From assembly GCF_003313325.1 (NCBI RefSeq), contig NZ_QMHQ01000001.1, positions 1,240,001 to 1,304,000 of the forward strand: DNA of 64,000 nt. Reading direction: 5' to 3'. Source of the stretch: Pedobacter namyangjuensis. GTDB taxonomy: Bacteria > Bacteroidota > Bacteroidia > Sphingobacteriales > Sphingobacteriaceae. Positions 1-8,704 of this stretch are shown here, piece after piece (position 1 is the first letter of the stretch; the number at the start of each line of letters is the position of its first letter). The translations under genes were made by a program, and so were the position numbers. The notes under the pieces were generated by a model. It ran no database searches and was not told where the DNA came from. It worked only from the letters and a program-made list of their open reading frames with translations.

Positions 1-60
1 CCATTGCCAGCATTAGAAATCTCGGTAAATAAAAATACCAAGCAAAACCCTAACTACTAA
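1..60 (+). CDS. C-terminal tail of a SusD/RagB-like lipoprotein (partial)
   Basis: The first frame is open from the window edge to a TAA at 58-60. The 19 codons end in LEISVNKNTKQNPNY, which matches the usual SusD/RagB C-terminus (E-I-x-x-N-x-N-x-x-Q-N-P-x-Y). Only the tail is visible, so the family call rests on this short motif and on the context: secreted hydrolase genes follow on the same strand, as is normal for SusC/SusD loci. The two cyanophycinase-like genes downstream would then be the enzymes of this locus. Confidence 0.55.
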   Translation, partial: PLPALEISVNKNTKQNPNY

Positions 61-66
61 TATTTT

Positions 67-96
67 TTTCTGGGGAGGATAATCCCTTCCCAGAAA
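67..96 (+). other. hairpin between SusD tail and first cyanophycinase gene
   Basis: TTTCTGGGGAGG at 67-78 can pair with CCTTCCCAGAAA at 85-96. The T-run lies before the stem rather than after it, so this is not a standard + strand terminator. It may stabilise or separate parts of a susD-peptidase transcript. Confidence 0.35.
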
Positions 97-111
97 TTTA
101 TCCCAATCTTT

Positions 112-1200
112 ATGAAAAAACTTCTTTTATCAGCATTGGTTATTTCTTGCCTCTCTGCAACAGGATGCGGAAAACCTACAGATAAACCAACGCCAATGCC
201 TAATCCGCCAGTTGTGGTTAATCCAACTAGTAAAAGACCAGGGTCTATAGGTATTGTTGGCGATACAAGTAATGTTACAAAACCGGTAAATGGTGGCTTA
301 GTTTTAATGGGTGGCGGTGCCGATGTAGATGCTGCCTTTAAATGGATGATTGAAAGAAGTGGTGGTGGCGATGTGGTAATTCTTCGTGCCAGCGGAACGG
401 ATGCTTATAATCCTTACGTTAACGGCTTGGGAACAGTAAATTCTGTAGAAACCTTGTTGATCAACTCAAAAGAATTGGCTAACGATGACATTGTGGCTTA
501 CATTATTCGCAATGCGGAAATGGTTTTTATAGCAGGAGGCGACCAATCTAATTACATGAATTTTTGGAGAGGTACCAAAGTAGAAAAAGCTCTAAATTAT
601 TTACTAACCGAGAAAAAAGCGCCAGTTGGTGGTACAAGTGCAGGTTGCGCTATTTTGGGTAGTTTGTACTACAGTGGAGAAACAGGCGGAGTTACTTCTG
701 CCGCAACATTAGCTAATCCTTACGACAGCAACGTGACTTTGTACAATAATGATTTTTTGAAAGCGCCATTTTTGCAAAATGTAATAACCGATCAACATTA
801 TTTAACAAGGGAAAGAGAAGGCCGTTCAATGGTTTTTTTGGGAAGGATTTTGACGGATTGGAATATCGCAGCCAAAGCTATAGCTGTTGATGAAAGAACT
901 GCCGTTTGTATAGATGCTATTGGAAAAGCACAAGTTTATGGAGATTATTCTGCCACAAGACCTTACAGTAATGCCTACTTTTTAGTAACCGATGCTACAA
1001 AAAAACCAGAGCAATTTGTAGCAAATACAAAAGCTACATGGAACAATGGCGAACAGGCTGTAGCTGTTTACGAGATTCCGGCTTCTGTTAATGGTGGCGG
1101 TAATTTTAACGTAACAAACTTTAGCTTTGCCCAAGCAACCGGTGGCAAAGCTTACTGGTGGTCTATAAATAATGGTGTTTTACTAAAAAAGGCGCAATAA
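112..1200 (+). CDS. cyanophycinase-like peptidase (S51), lipoprotein
   Basis: This is a 362-residue secreted serine peptidase of the cyanophycinase/S51 family, which cleaves beta-Asp-Arg polymers or related isoaspartyl peptides. A lipoprotein signal ends at C19 (SATGC), so the enzyme is probably anchored in the periplasm or at the surface. The nucleophile elbow GTSAG puts the catalytic Ser at S176, and DQHY puts a conserved His at H229. The N-terminus after the lipobox is a Pro/Thr-rich linker to about residue 45. A paralogue follows 17 bp downstream and a SusD tail precedes it, so it is probably part of an uptake operon. Substrate is inferred from the family; other isoaspartyl peptides are possible. 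Confidence 0.85.
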   Translation: MKKLLLSALVISCLSATGCGKPTDKPTPMPNPPVVVNPTSKRPGSIGIVGDTSNVTKPVNGGLVLMGGGADVDAAFKWMIERSGGGDVVILRASGTDAYNPYVNGLGTVNSVETLLINSKELANDDIVAYIIRNAEMVFIAGGDQSNYMNFWRGTKVEKALNYLLTEKKAPVGGTSAGCAILGSLYYSGETGGVTSAATLANPYDSNVTLYNNDFLKAPFLQNVITDQHYLTREREGRSMVFLGRILTDWNIAAKAIAVDERTAVCIDAIGKAQVYGDYSATRPYSNAYFLVTDATKKPEQFVANTKATWNNGEQAVAVYEIPASVNGGGNFNVTNFSFAQATGGKAYWWSINNGVLLKKAQ

Positions 1201-1217
1201 TAGTATTAGATTTATTT

Positions 1218-2057
1218 ATGAAAAGATTATTTTTAACAGCAATCTGCTTTGTATTTGCACTTGCGGTGAATGCCCAGACTAAACCTAAAGGCAGTTTGTT
1301 TATAATTGGTGGCGGAGAACGTTCGGATGAGTTAATCAAACAATTGGTAAGCACAGCGAAATTTACGCCTAAAGATTATATTATCGTATTGCCCATGGCA
1401 AGCGAAGTACCAGATACAGGATTTAAGTACATTTCTGCGCAACTCAAAAAACATACAGATTTACCTATCAAAAATTTCAATTTTGCCAAACATAGCACTA
1501 GCGATGTGAAATGGGTAGACTCGTTAGCGGCTGCTAAATTAATTTACATTTTAGGGGGCGACCAAAACAGGTTTATGAAAGTGGTGTTAAATACCCCAGT
1601 TTACAATGCAATACATAAAGCTTATGCAAATGGTTCAACAGTTGCAGGTACCAGTGCAGGTGCTGCGGTAATGAGCAAACACATGATTACAGGGAAACAG
1701 TTGTTGGATACTGTTTACAAAGAAACTTTTAATAAACTCTGGGATAAAAACGTTGAGTTTGCGGAAGGGCTTGGCCTATTGCAAAACACCATTATCGATC
1801 AGCATTTTTTAAAAAGAAATAGATACAATCGCTTAATCTCGTCTTTAAATGCGCATCCAGAAATGGTTTGTGTAGGTATTGATGAAGCTACAGCAATAAT
1901 TGTTCATGGTAATAAAGCTACTGTAGCCGGCGATAGCCAAGTGCTACGTTTAGCAAATCCTAAAGGTTTAAAGACAACAGAAAAAGGTTTAATAAAATTT
2001 ACACAAGCCGAGTTCGGTTTATTTACCGCGGGCGATATAATGGACATAAAACCTTAA
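1218..2057 (+). CDS. cyanophycinase-like peptidase (S51), secreted
   Basis: A 279-residue paralogue of the preceding gene, close to the usual cyanophycinase length. A cleavable signal peptide (ending near VNAQ, residue 20) sends it to the periplasm. The GTSAG elbow gives S146 and the DQHF motif gives H196, with R-N-R-Y-N-R after it. Two adjacent, diverged S51 enzymes, one lipidated and one soluble, suggest a surface step and a periplasmic step on the same polymer. That division of labour is an inference. Confidence 0.87.
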   Translation: MKRLFLTAICFVFALAVNAQTKPKGSLFIIGGGERSDELIKQLVSTAKFTPKDYIIVLPMASEVPDTGFKYISAQLKKHTDLPIKNFNFAKHSTSDVKWVDSLAAAKLIYILGGDQNRFMKVVLNTPVYNAIHKAYANGSTVAGTSAGAAVMSKHMITGKQLLDTVYKETFNKLWDKNVEFAEGLGLLQNTIIDQHFLKRNRYNRLISSLNAHPEMVCVGIDEATAIIVHGNKATVAGDSQVLRLANPKGLKTTEKGLIKFTQAEFGLFTAGDIMDIKP

Positions 2058-2492
2058 CTACCTAATCAACTGCTCTTCGGTAACAGTTTTAATTTTTACA
2101 GAACCACTGTCTCTAGTGGTTTCTGTAGAAAAACCTATGCTGTTAGCCCTCACAAAAGAAATTTTCTTGGTTAGTGGTGCTTCGTTAAAAGTAATGGTCG
2201 ATGCGGTTTCGTCAATGCTATAGGTATCGGTAGTTAGAACAGCCGTATAACGTTTAACCACAGTTCCGTTTGCATCAAAAACCAAGGTGTCTACCTGTAA
2301 ACCTCTGTTTAAAGTATCTCTCGTTTTTAGAATATCATTGTGGTAAGTACTTCCAATAATATATCTTACTGGCCATCTGCCCAATATCTTTTGTTGCACT
2401 AATTCTTTTGCATTAATCTCTTCTTTAGTGCATGCGCTAAGCGTGGCCAAAAAAACAAATATCGATAATAGTAAGTAGCTAGATTTCTTCAT
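2058..2492 (-). CDS. small lipoprotein, unknown function
   Basis: A 144-residue protein with a lipoprotein signal (FLATLSAC, C21). The mature part is a short beta-rich domain with alternating hydrophobic strands, in the style of the lipocalin-like small lipoproteins common in Bacteroidota. No catalytic motif is visible. It is convergent with the cyanophycinase gene, the stop codons being adjacent, and divergent from the symporter at 2662. Function not recognised. Confidence 0.7.
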   Translation of the reverse strand: MKKSSYLLLSIFVFLATLSACTKEEINAKELVQQKILGRWPVRYIIGSTYHNDILKTRDTLNRGLQVDTLVFDANGTVVKRYTAVLTTDTYSIDETASTITFNEAPLTKKISFVRANSIGFSTETTRDSGSVKIKTVTEEQLIR

Positions 2493-2661
2493 TTCTTAAT
2501 ACAAAAACATTGTAAATATAAGTACATAGAACAATAGTTTTTACTATTAACGTTTTAAGTTGGTAATGTGTTACACAACAAATTTGTTTAGGTAGCTAAA
2601 ATTAAATAGCCAACTCGGTCAGAAATTTTTCTATATTTCAGTTTACAAAACTAAATATAAA

Positions 2662-3936
2662 ATGAAGTCTGTCTTCTCCAACTTAACTTTTCAGGTCCTA
2701 TTTGCTATTTTTCTAGGTATTTTAGTGGGCGAGTTTTTTCCTGGGTTTGCGCCACATGCCGAGCTAATTAGCAAAAGTTTTATTAACATGATAAGCATGT
2801 TAATTGCGCCAATAATATTTTTTACCATTGTTTTAGGCATAGCGCATATGGGCGATATGAAAAAAGTTGGTAGAGTAGGAGGCAAGGCGTTATTATATTT
2901 CGAGATTGTAACAACCTTGGCTATTGTTATAGGCTTGGTAGTAGCAAACGTTTTAAAACCTGGCGTAGGTGTAAATGTGCCGCAGGGCGATGTTTCTAAA
3001 ATTGCTACTTACGCTTCTCAGGCAGGAGAAATTAATTGGTTGGAGTTCATCGCACATATCATCCCAAAAAATATATTCGAGGCATTTACCAAAGGAGAGA
3101 TTTTGCAAATTTTGTTCTTTGCAATTCTATTTGGATACGGTTTAAATAAGTTGGGCGAAGCTGGCCATTCGGTAATTAGCACTTTCGATAAAATTTCTAA
3201 AGTGCTTTTTAACATCATGAAAGTTGTAATGCGTTTTGCGCCAATTGGTGCATTTGGCGGAATGGCTTTTAGCGTGGGTAAGTACGGCTTAGATACATTA
3301 TTGCCAATGATGAAACTAATGGGGTCTGTATATTTAACCTGTTTCTTGTTTATTTTTGTTGTTCTGAATGCCATTTGCCATTATTATAAATTTAGCTTGT
3401 GGTCTTATTTAAAATACATCCGACAAGAAATTTTAATTGTTTTGGGCACTTCTTCTTCAGAATCGGTTTTGCCGAGTATGATGAAAAAGATGGAAGATAT
3501 TGGTTGCGACAAATCTGTTGTAGGCCTGGTAATCCCTACCGGATATTCGTTTAACTTAGATGGTACGGCAATTTATTTAGCCATGGCGGTTATCTTTTTA
3601 ACCCAGGTCTTTAACGTCGATTTAACTTTAACACAGCAAATTTCTATAATGGCTGTTTTAATGGTTACATCAAAAGGTGCGGCCGGGGTTACCGGAAGCG
3701 GATTTATAGTTTTAGCTAGTACGTTAACGGCACTTAAAATTATGCCGGTAGAACACATTGCTATATTGTTGGGCGTAGATCGTTTTATGAGCGAGGCAAG
3801 AGCAATTACCAATATGATTGGAAATGGTATTGCCACCATAGTAATTGCCAAAAGCGAAAACGAATTCAATCACGAGAAATATTTGCAGGCCATAAATCCT
3901 ATTGCAATAGAAAAGGCAGAAGAGGATAACTTTTAA
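2662..3936 (+). CDS. dicarboxylate/amino acid:cation symporter (DAACS family)
   Basis: A 424-residue inner-membrane symporter of the DctA/GltP family, importing C4-dicarboxylates or aspartate/glutamate with protons or sodium. Family signatures are visible: the serine-rich re-entrant loop SSSESVLPSMMKKME, the NLDGTAIY motif of transmembrane segment 7, and the glycine-rich SKGAAGVTGSGF loop. Length is normal. It has its own intergenic region and is probably monocistronic. Its position next to cyanophycinase-type genes, whose product is Asp-Arg, is suggestive, but no shared regulation is visible. Confidence 0.9.
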   Translation: MKSVFSNLTFQVLFAIFLGILVGEFFPGFAPHAELISKSFINMISMLIAPIIFFTIVLGIAHMGDMKKVGRVGGKALLYFEIVTTLAIVIGLVVANVLKPGVGVNVPQGDVSKIATYASQAGEINWLEFIAHIIPKNIFEAFTKGEILQILFFAILFGYGLNKLGEAGHSVISTFDKISKVLFNIMKVVMRFAPIGAFGGMAFSVGKYGLDTLLPMMKLMGSVYLTCFLFIFVVLNAICHYYKFSLWSYLKYIRQEILIVLGTSSSESVLPSMMKKMEDIGCDKSVVGLVIPTGYSFNLDGTAIYLAMAVIFLTQVFNVDLTLTQQISIMAVLMVTSKGAAGVTGSGFIVLASTLTALKIMPVEHIAILLGVDRFMSEARAITNMIGNGIATIVIAKSENEFNHEKYLQAINPIAIEKAEEDNF

Positions 3937-4008
3937 TTGCGTTAAAGAAAGCGAGTAAAGAGCAAGCGTTAAAATTTGAAAAGCAATAGCAGTTAAAAAA
4001 TTGATGTT

Positions 4009-4105
4009 AGTCGGGCTTTTCGTTGCAATCTTTTTGCCCCCAATCTCCTAAAGGAGAATGGCAAAAAGTATTTCCACTGCAATCCCGTTTAGTCAACCTC
4101 GGTTT
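4009..4105 (+). repeat. dispersed hairpin element, copy a
   Basis: A two-arm repeat: CTTTTTGCC at 4030-4038 pairs with GGCAAAAAG at 4070-4078, with an inner stem TCTCCT/AGGAGA at 4044-4057. The flanks (GCAATC on the left, TATTTCCACTGCAATCCCG on the right) recur in copies near 4710, 11740, 19040 and 39540. It is intergenic, between the symporter and the cupin gene. Confidence 0.65.
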
Positions 4106-4194
4106 TTACTACTATCATCAATTGTAATTCACAAAGGCTGTTTTTAAGAAAAGGCTTGCGTTGGCTTTAGCCAACGGACTAAAAACAGAATCAA

Positions 4195-4632
4195 TTATTT
4201 TTTCTCATAAACAATTAAAATCGTCAAATCATTATCAGCGTTGGGCGTAATGCTATGCCAACTGCCAGGTCTGGTTAAAATGGCATCGCCGGGTTTTACA
4301 GCAAAGGTTTCGTTGTTCATTTTCATGCTACCCTTGCCACTAATTACATAATAAATTTCGTCTTCTTTTTGCAAATGATAGCCGATTGACGAACCCGCTT
4401 TTAATGTTCGTTTTCTGAAAACTGTTTTCAGATTTTTAGCATCGGCAAAGAAGTTAAAGCCGATCGTTTTGCCACCGCCTTTATGTGTGCCGGGTTCTTC
4501 TTTGGCCACATCTATATCATTTTGTAATATAAATTTAGCAGTATCTATTGTTTGAGAATAAGCATTTTTAGGGAGGCTGGTTAGGGTGCTTATGCTAACA
4601 AGTGCGAGATAGAATAGAGACGATTTTTTCAT
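4195..4632 (-). CDS. secreted cupin-domain protein
   Basis: A single-cupin protein of about 145 residues with a signal peptide. I start it at the ATG at 4632 (MKKSSLFYLALVS), because the 11 extra codons upstream would put charged residues before a clear signal sequence. The cupin core is visible: YHLQKEDEIYYVISGKGSM is the first conserved motif, with metal-ligand positions H, E and E, and PGDAILTRPGSWHS is the second motif with its His. Such proteins bind a metal and small ligands or act as isomerases or dioxygenases. The substrate cannot be read from sequence. No operon partner. Confidence 0.8.
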   Translation of the reverse strand: MKKSSLFYLALVSISTLTSLPKNAYSQTIDTAKFILQNDIDVAKEEPGTHKGGGKTIGFNFFADAKNLKTVFRKRTLKAGSSIGYHLQKEDEIYYVISGKGSMKMNNETFAVKPGDAILTRPGSWHSITPNADNDLTILIVYEKK

Positions 4633-4707
4633 GATGTGGATTCTGTAGGTTCTAAAATTAGGCATTTTGCCAAGTATTTGCCAAAGGCATCAAGCTTTGT
4701 AATGTAA

Positions 4708-4785
4708 ACCCGATTAAAGCGTAAATACTTTTACAAATTCCCTTTAGGGATTTAAGGTAAAAGATTGAAGCGGAAAGCGGGACAA
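4708..4785 (-). repeat. dispersed hairpin element, copy b
   Basis: Same family as the element at 4009 but inverted. CTTTTAC at 4728-4734 pairs with GTAAAAG at 4757-4763, and the inner palindrome is TCCCTTTAGGGA at 4739-4750. The flanks CGATTAAAGCG and GATTGAAGCGGAAAGCGGG match the other copies. It lies upstream of the cupin gene and of the sucD promoter. Confidence 0.65.
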
Positions 4786-4895
4786 GAGTTGCCCAAATGC
4801 TTGCTACGTTCGTTTTCAAATTGTTAGCTTAACAATAAGCTTTTAACTTTTTATGTAAAATAAACCTCGATATGACAAATTATCTGACTTTTGCA

Positions 4896-4927
4896 TTTGA
4901 CATTCCATTGCATTTACCTTAAGTTTG
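4896..4927 (+). promoter_or_regulatory. Bacteroidota-type promoter of sucD
   Basis: TTTG at 4896-4899 and TAAGTTTG at 4920-4927 are 20 nt apart. This fits the primary-sigma consensus of Bacteroidota (TTTG, about 19-21 nt, TAnnTTTG). The predicted start of transcription is about 10 nt before the sucD ATG, giving a short leader. Confidence 0.65.
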
Positions 4928-4946
4928 CAACAAAAAAATAGATATA

Positions 4947-5819
4947 ATGAGTGTTTTAGTAAATAAAGATTCAAAAGTAATTGTTCAGGGATTTACTGGT
5001 AACGAAGGTACTTACCATGCTGAGCAAATGATAGCTTACGGTACAAACGTTGTTGGTGGAGTAACTCCTGGTAAAGGCGGTCAAACACATTTAGACAAGC
5101 CTGTATTTAACACAGTTAAAGATGCGGTTGATAAAGCTGGCGCTAATGTATCTATTATATTCGTACCTCCTGCTTTTGCTGCAGATGCAATTATGGAAGC
5201 TGCCGAAGCAGGCGTTAAAGTAATTGTTTGTATTACAGAAGGTATTCCTACTAAAGACATGATTGCGGTAAAATCTTACCTAAAAGGAAAAGATAGCCGT
5301 TTAATTGGTCCGAACTGCCCAGGTGTTATTACTGCTGATGAAGCTAAAATTGGTATTATGCCAGGTTTTATCTTTAAAAAAGGTACCGTTGGTGTAGTTT
5401 CTAAATCTGGTACTTTAACTTACGAAGCGGTTGACCAAGTTGTTAAAGCTGGTTTAGGTATTACAACTGCAATTGGTATTGGTGGCGACCCAATTATTGG
5501 TACGACTACTAAAGAAGCGGTTGAGTTGTTAATGAACGATCCGGAAACTGAAGGTATCATCATGATTGGTGAAATTGGTGGTGGCATGGAAGCTGAAGCT
5601 GCTCGTTGGATTAAAGAACACGGTACTAAGCCTGTTGTTGGTTTCATCGCTGGTCAAACTGCGCCTCCGGGACGTAGAATGGGTCATGCTGGTGCTATTG
5701 TTGGCGGTGCTGATGATACTGCTGCCGCTAAAATGAAAATTATGGCTGAGTGCGGCATTACTGTTGTAGAAAGCCCTGCAGAAATTGGTGCAGCTATGGC
5801 TAATGCATTGAAAAAGTAA
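4947..5819 (+). CDS. sucD: succinyl-CoA synthetase alpha subunit
   Basis: A 290-residue alpha subunit of succinate-CoA ligase (TCA cycle, cytoplasm), which with the SucC beta subunit converts succinyl-CoA plus NDP and phosphate to succinate plus NTP. The N-terminal CoA-binding Rossmann domain starts with [13 protein letters not shown], and the phosphohistidine loop GHAGAIVGG is near residue 250. Length is that of the family. sucC is not adjacent, as in many Bacteroidota. The gene has its own promoter and a strong terminator, so it is monocistronic. Confidence 0.97.
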   Translation: MSVLVNKDSKVIVQGFTGNEGTYHAEQMIAYGTNVVGGVTPGKGGQTHLDKPVFNTVKDAVDKAGANVSIIFVPPAFAADAIMEAAEAGVKVIVCITEGIPTKDMIAVKSYLKGKDSRLIGPNCPGVITADEAKIGIMPGFIFKKGTVGVVSKSGTLTYEAVDQVVKAGLGITTAIGIGGDPIIGTTTKEAVELLMNDPETEGIIMIGEIGGGMEAEAARWIKEHGTKPVVGFIAGQTAPPGRRMGHAGAIVGGADDTAAAKMKIMAECGITVVESPAEIGAAMANALKK

Positions 5820-5839
5820 TTTTTAACTAATATAGATAG

Positions 5840-5872
5840 AAAGCGCCCCGATTTATCGGGGCGCTTTTTTTG
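5840..5872 (+). terminator. rho-independent terminator of sucD
   Basis: AAGCGCCCCGA and TCGGGGCGCTT form a perfect GC-rich stem with a short TTTA-type loop, followed by a T-run, 20 bp after the sucD stop. Confidence 0.93.
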
Positions 5873-6097
5873 TTTACTTACCATAAAGGATAAAGCAACT
5901 AATATGTTTTTTGAAACTTGTTAGGTAGTATATGCCTATCTTTTCTTTAAGCATTTAGTATCTTAGTGGTTTATTTTTTGCCGAAATGTTTGACGTTGAA
6001 ATGAAAGTGAAGGTTTTACTATTCGTTATATTTGTGTAGCAAAGGATGTTTAAAAACTATGCTTGCCAGGATTACGTACATCTATTAAAACACACAT

Positions 6098-6580
6098 ATG
6101 AAATCTATAATCAATAAAACATTAATAGCGCTGAGCCTGTTAGTGGTAACAAGTTTTGTTGCTTGCGCTCAGAAACAAGAAAAAAAGGCAACCCCATCTA
6201 AAACCACAAAAAAAATGGAATACAATAAATTAACCAAAGAAGAAGAAGCGGTAATTGTTCATAAAGGAACTGAATGGGCAGGCACTGGTAAATACGATAA
6301 GTTTTTTGAAAAGGGAACTTATGTTTGCAAACGTTGTAATGCACCATTATATACATCAGACTCTAAATTTGATGCGCATTGTGGTTGGCCAGCTTTTGAT
6401 GATGAGATTAAAGGCGCTGTAAAGCGTGTGCCAGATGCTGATGGACAGCGTGTAGAAATTGTTTGCAAAAACTGCGACGCACATTTAGGTCACGTATTTG
6501 TTGGCGAGGGCTTAACCGCTAAAAATACCCGCCATTGCGTAAACTCTATATCAATGGTGTTTGTGCCAGAAAAGAAATAA
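6098..6580 (+). CDS. msrB: peptide-methionine (R)-S-oxide reductase, lipoprotein form
   Basis: MsrB reduces methionine-R-sulfoxide in oxidised proteins. This 160-residue version carries a lipoprotein signal (SFVAC, C23) and a Lys/Thr-rich linker, so it works outside the cytoplasm. The MsrB domain covers about 42-158: zinc Cys pairs C77/C80 and C123/C126, the GWPAF motif, and the catalytic cysteine C147 in RHCVNS. No thioredoxin-like partner is adjacent. A -7 promoter motif TATATTTG lies at 6027-6034. Confidence 0.95.
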   Translation: MKSIINKTLIALSLLVVTSFVACAQKQEKKATPSKTTKKMEYNKLTKEEEAVIVHKGTEWAGTGKYDKFFEKGTYVCKRCNAPLYTSDSKFDAHCGWPAFDDEIKGAVKRVPDADGQRVEIVCKNCDAHLGHVFVGEGLTAKNTRHCVNSISMVFVPEKK

Positions 6581-6600
6581 GAAGTATTGCTTTATTTATA

Positions 6601-6633
6601 AAATGCCTTAGTGAAAGCTAAGGCATTTTTTTG
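6601..6633 (+). terminator. rho-independent terminator of msrB
   Basis: AAATGCCTTAG (6601-6611) pairs with CTAAGGCATTT (6618-6628) around a 6-nt loop and is followed by a T-run. Confidence 0.93.
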
Positions 6634-6643
6634 TTTTAAAATT

Positions 6644-6709
6644 CGTAACCCTGAATTTATTTCTGGGTCTTTGATGTTAAATAGATGCTGAAATAAATTC
6701 AGGGTTACG
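6644..6709. repeat. 20-bp perfect inverted repeat (REP-like element)
   Basis: The 20-nt arm at 6644-6663 starts CGTAACCCTGAATT. It is exactly reverse-complementary to 6690-6709, with a 26-nt loop. It lies just past the msrB terminator and has no T-run, so it reads as a dispersed palindromic repeat rather than a second terminator. Confidence 0.75.
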
Positions 6710-6782
6710 ACCTTAGAAATCGATTTTTAAAGACCTTTTTTAAGGATAAACCTCATCTAAATTTCAATAAAAAATGATTTTG

Positions 6783-6790
6783 TATATTTG
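6783..6790 (+). promoter_or_regulatory. -7 promoter element of the RlpA-like gene
   Basis: TATATTTG matches TAnnTTTG, 40 bp before the start codon. No good TTTG lies at the usual -33 distance, so only the -7 element is supported. Confidence 0.45.
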
Positions 6791-6830
6791 CCATCCCTAT
6801 TGAAACAGTAAAACTAAATTATATCATTGT

Positions 6831-7202
6831 ATGAAAATTTTCCTGTTCTCTTGGTTTGTTGCTTTTGCTGTGCAGGCGCAAGAGCCAACGTTAACCAAAA
6901 CACCCGATAGTGTAGTAAAAACCCTTATTACAACTTACTATGCTAAAAAATTCGAAGGTAGGAAAACGAGCAGTGGCGAACGTTACCGAGCCAGCAAATT
7001 TACGGCAGCCCACCGTACACTTCCTTTTGGTACTATGGTTAGGGTTAAGAATATTAGAACCGGAAAAACAGTAACCGTTAGAATTAACGATCGTGGCCCG
7101 TTTAGCAAGAAATTTTCTTTGGATATTTCTGGTGCAGCGGCCAAAGCCTTAGGTATTTACAGACTTGGTTATGCAAAAGTTGAGGTTGCTTACGCACGTT
7201 GA
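6831..7202 (+). CDS. RlpA-like double-psi beta-barrel septal ring protein
   Basis: A 123-residue secreted protein with a signal peptide (cleavage near VQAQ, residue 17) and one RlpA/DPBB domain, about 35-121. Visible hallmarks are the YYAKKFEGRKTSSGE start, the RTLPFGTMVRVKNI strand, and RINDRGPF with the conserved Asp. RlpA proteins bind or cleave peptidoglycan stripped of stem peptides at the septum. There is no SPOR domain here, so it is a minimal form. Confidence 0.88.
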   Translation: MKIFLFSWFVAFAVQAQEPTLTKTPDSVVKTLITTYYAKKFEGRKTSSGERYRASKFTAAHRTLPFGTMVRVKNIRTGKTVTVRINDRGPFSKKFSLDISGAAAKALGIYRLGYAKVEVAYAR

Positions 7203-7594
7203 AAACGGTGTATAAATTATAGCTGTTGCAACTCGTTTTTTTAAATTATTAACACTCCTTTAAGTTTGCTAAGCGCTCAAAAAGAAATAATTAGCTTTTT
7301 CTCTGCTTGTTTCTGACAAATTTCTGATTGAAAAACAGGGGTTGTTCAACAACATGTTAACAACTTTAAAACGTAAAAAATCGCTTAGCCTTTATATTTG
7401 TTAAACAAAGTTCTTTACAAGAATCCATCCACAATATTTTTTAAGTTATTAGTGTTTAGTAGGTTACAAAGGCGGTGCAAAGCAGCGTTTTCAAAAAATC
7501 TAAACTAAATACCAATTGCTTGGCGGTTATGGTTTCCTAATAAAGCTTTGTGCAAATCAGTAAATGCAATTTCTAAACGTAAAAAATATAAGCT
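7203..7594 (+). promoter_or_regulatory. leader region of nrdB with a -7 motif
   Basis: This 392-bp non-coding stretch holds a TAnnTTTG match, TATATTTG at 7393-7400, which would give an nrdB leader of about 190 nt. I looked for a cobalamin riboswitch and for paired NrdR-like boxes and saw neither. The rest is AT-rich with no clear structure. Confidence 0.4.
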
Positions 7595-8566
7595 ATGCAA
7601 GATGAGTTATTACTAAGGGAAAATAAAGATCGTTTCGTTCTTTTACCAATCAAATACCCAGAAATTTGGGAGATGTATAAAAAGAGCGAGGCAAGTTTCT
7701 GGACTGCAGAAGAAATTGATTTATCTGATGATCAAAAACATTGGGATAATTTAAATAGCGGAGAGCGTCATTTTATTTCTCATATTTTAGCTTTCTTCTC
7801 TGCTAGCGACGGCATTGTAAACGAAAACTTGGCCGTAAACTTTATGAGCGAAGTACAATTGCCGGAAGCACGCTGTTTTTATGGTTTCCAAATTATGATG
7901 GAAAACATACATGCGGAAACTTACGCATTGTTAATTGATACTTACATTAAAGACCCGGAAGAGAAAGATCGTTTGTTCCATGCTATTGATACTGTTCCGG
8001 CAGTAAAAAGAAAAGCAGAGTGGGCTTTACGTTGGATCGATAATGGAAACTTTGCTGAACGTTTGGTAGCTTTTGCTGCGGTAGAAGGTATTTTCTTTAG
8101 CGGTAGTTTTTGCTCTATCTTTTGGTTAAAGAAACGTGGTTTAATGCCAGGTTTAACCTTTAGTAACGAATTGATTTCTAGAGACGAAGGTATGCACTGC
8201 GAATTTGCATGTTTGCTTTACAGCATGCTGGAAAATAAATTAAGCGAAGAGCAGGTTCACGGTATCATCCGCGATGCGGTAGAAATTGAAAAAGAATTTG
8301 TTACAGATGCGTTACCAGTTAATTTAATTGGTATGAACGCAAAATTAATGCAACAATATATTGAGTTTGTTGCCGATAGATGGATTAGCGAGTTAGGTTA
8401 TTCAAAAATCTACAATACAACAAATCCGTTTGATTTTATGGAGATGATCTCTCTGCAAGGTAAAACCAATTTCTTTGAGAAAAGAGTAGGCGACTACCAG
8501 AAAAGTGGTGTGTTAACCGCTACAGAGGATAAAGCGCAAGCTTTTTCTTTAGACGAAGACTTTTAA
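7595..8566 (+). CDS. nrdB: ribonucleotide reductase class Ia beta subunit
   Basis: A 323-residue radical-generating subunit (R2) that supplies the tyrosyl radical to NrdA for making dNTPs. The sequence is close to eukaryotic R2: EARCFYGFQ puts the radical tyrosine at Y96, SDGIVNEN gives iron ligand D72, ENIHAE gives E103/H106, and [10 protein letters not shown] gives the last Glu/His pair. The C-terminal LDEDF is the tail that docks on the alpha subunit. nrdA follows 138 bp later on the same strand, so the two are probably co-transcribed. Confidence 0.97.
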   Translation: MQDELLLRENKDRFVLLPIKYPEIWEMYKKSEASFWTAEEIDLSDDQKHWDNLNSGERHFISHILAFFSASDGIVNENLAVNFMSEVQLPEARCFYGFQIMMENIHAETYALLIDTYIKDPEEKDRLFHAIDTVPAVKRKAEWALRWIDNGNFAERLVAFAAVEGIFFSGSFCSIFWLKKRGLMPGLTFSNELISRDEGMHCEFACLLYSMLENKLSEEQVHGIIRDAVEIEKEFVTDALPVNLIGMNAKLMQQYIEFVADRWISELGYSKIYNTTNPFDFMEMISLQGKTNFFEKRVGDYQKSGVLTATEDKAQAFSLDEDF

Positions 8567-8704
8567 AGGTATAAGGTTAACGGTTTAAGGCAGAAGTTTA
8601 GGAACTCGGTCTTAAAACTTGATACTAAATACTTAATACAATAAATAGATTTTAAAACCTGGTGCCGCTGTTACCGCAATAAGCACCATAAATACTTGTA
8701 AAGG

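Noticed and set aside
61..110. Hairpin before the first cyanophycinase as a terminator of the SusD-like gene
   Set aside because: The T-run is on the wrong side of the stem for the plus strand, so I list it only as a hairpin.
7401..7594. Cobalamin riboswitch before nrdB
   Set aside because: The conserved B12-box and core motifs are absent, and the enzyme is the B12-independent class Ia.
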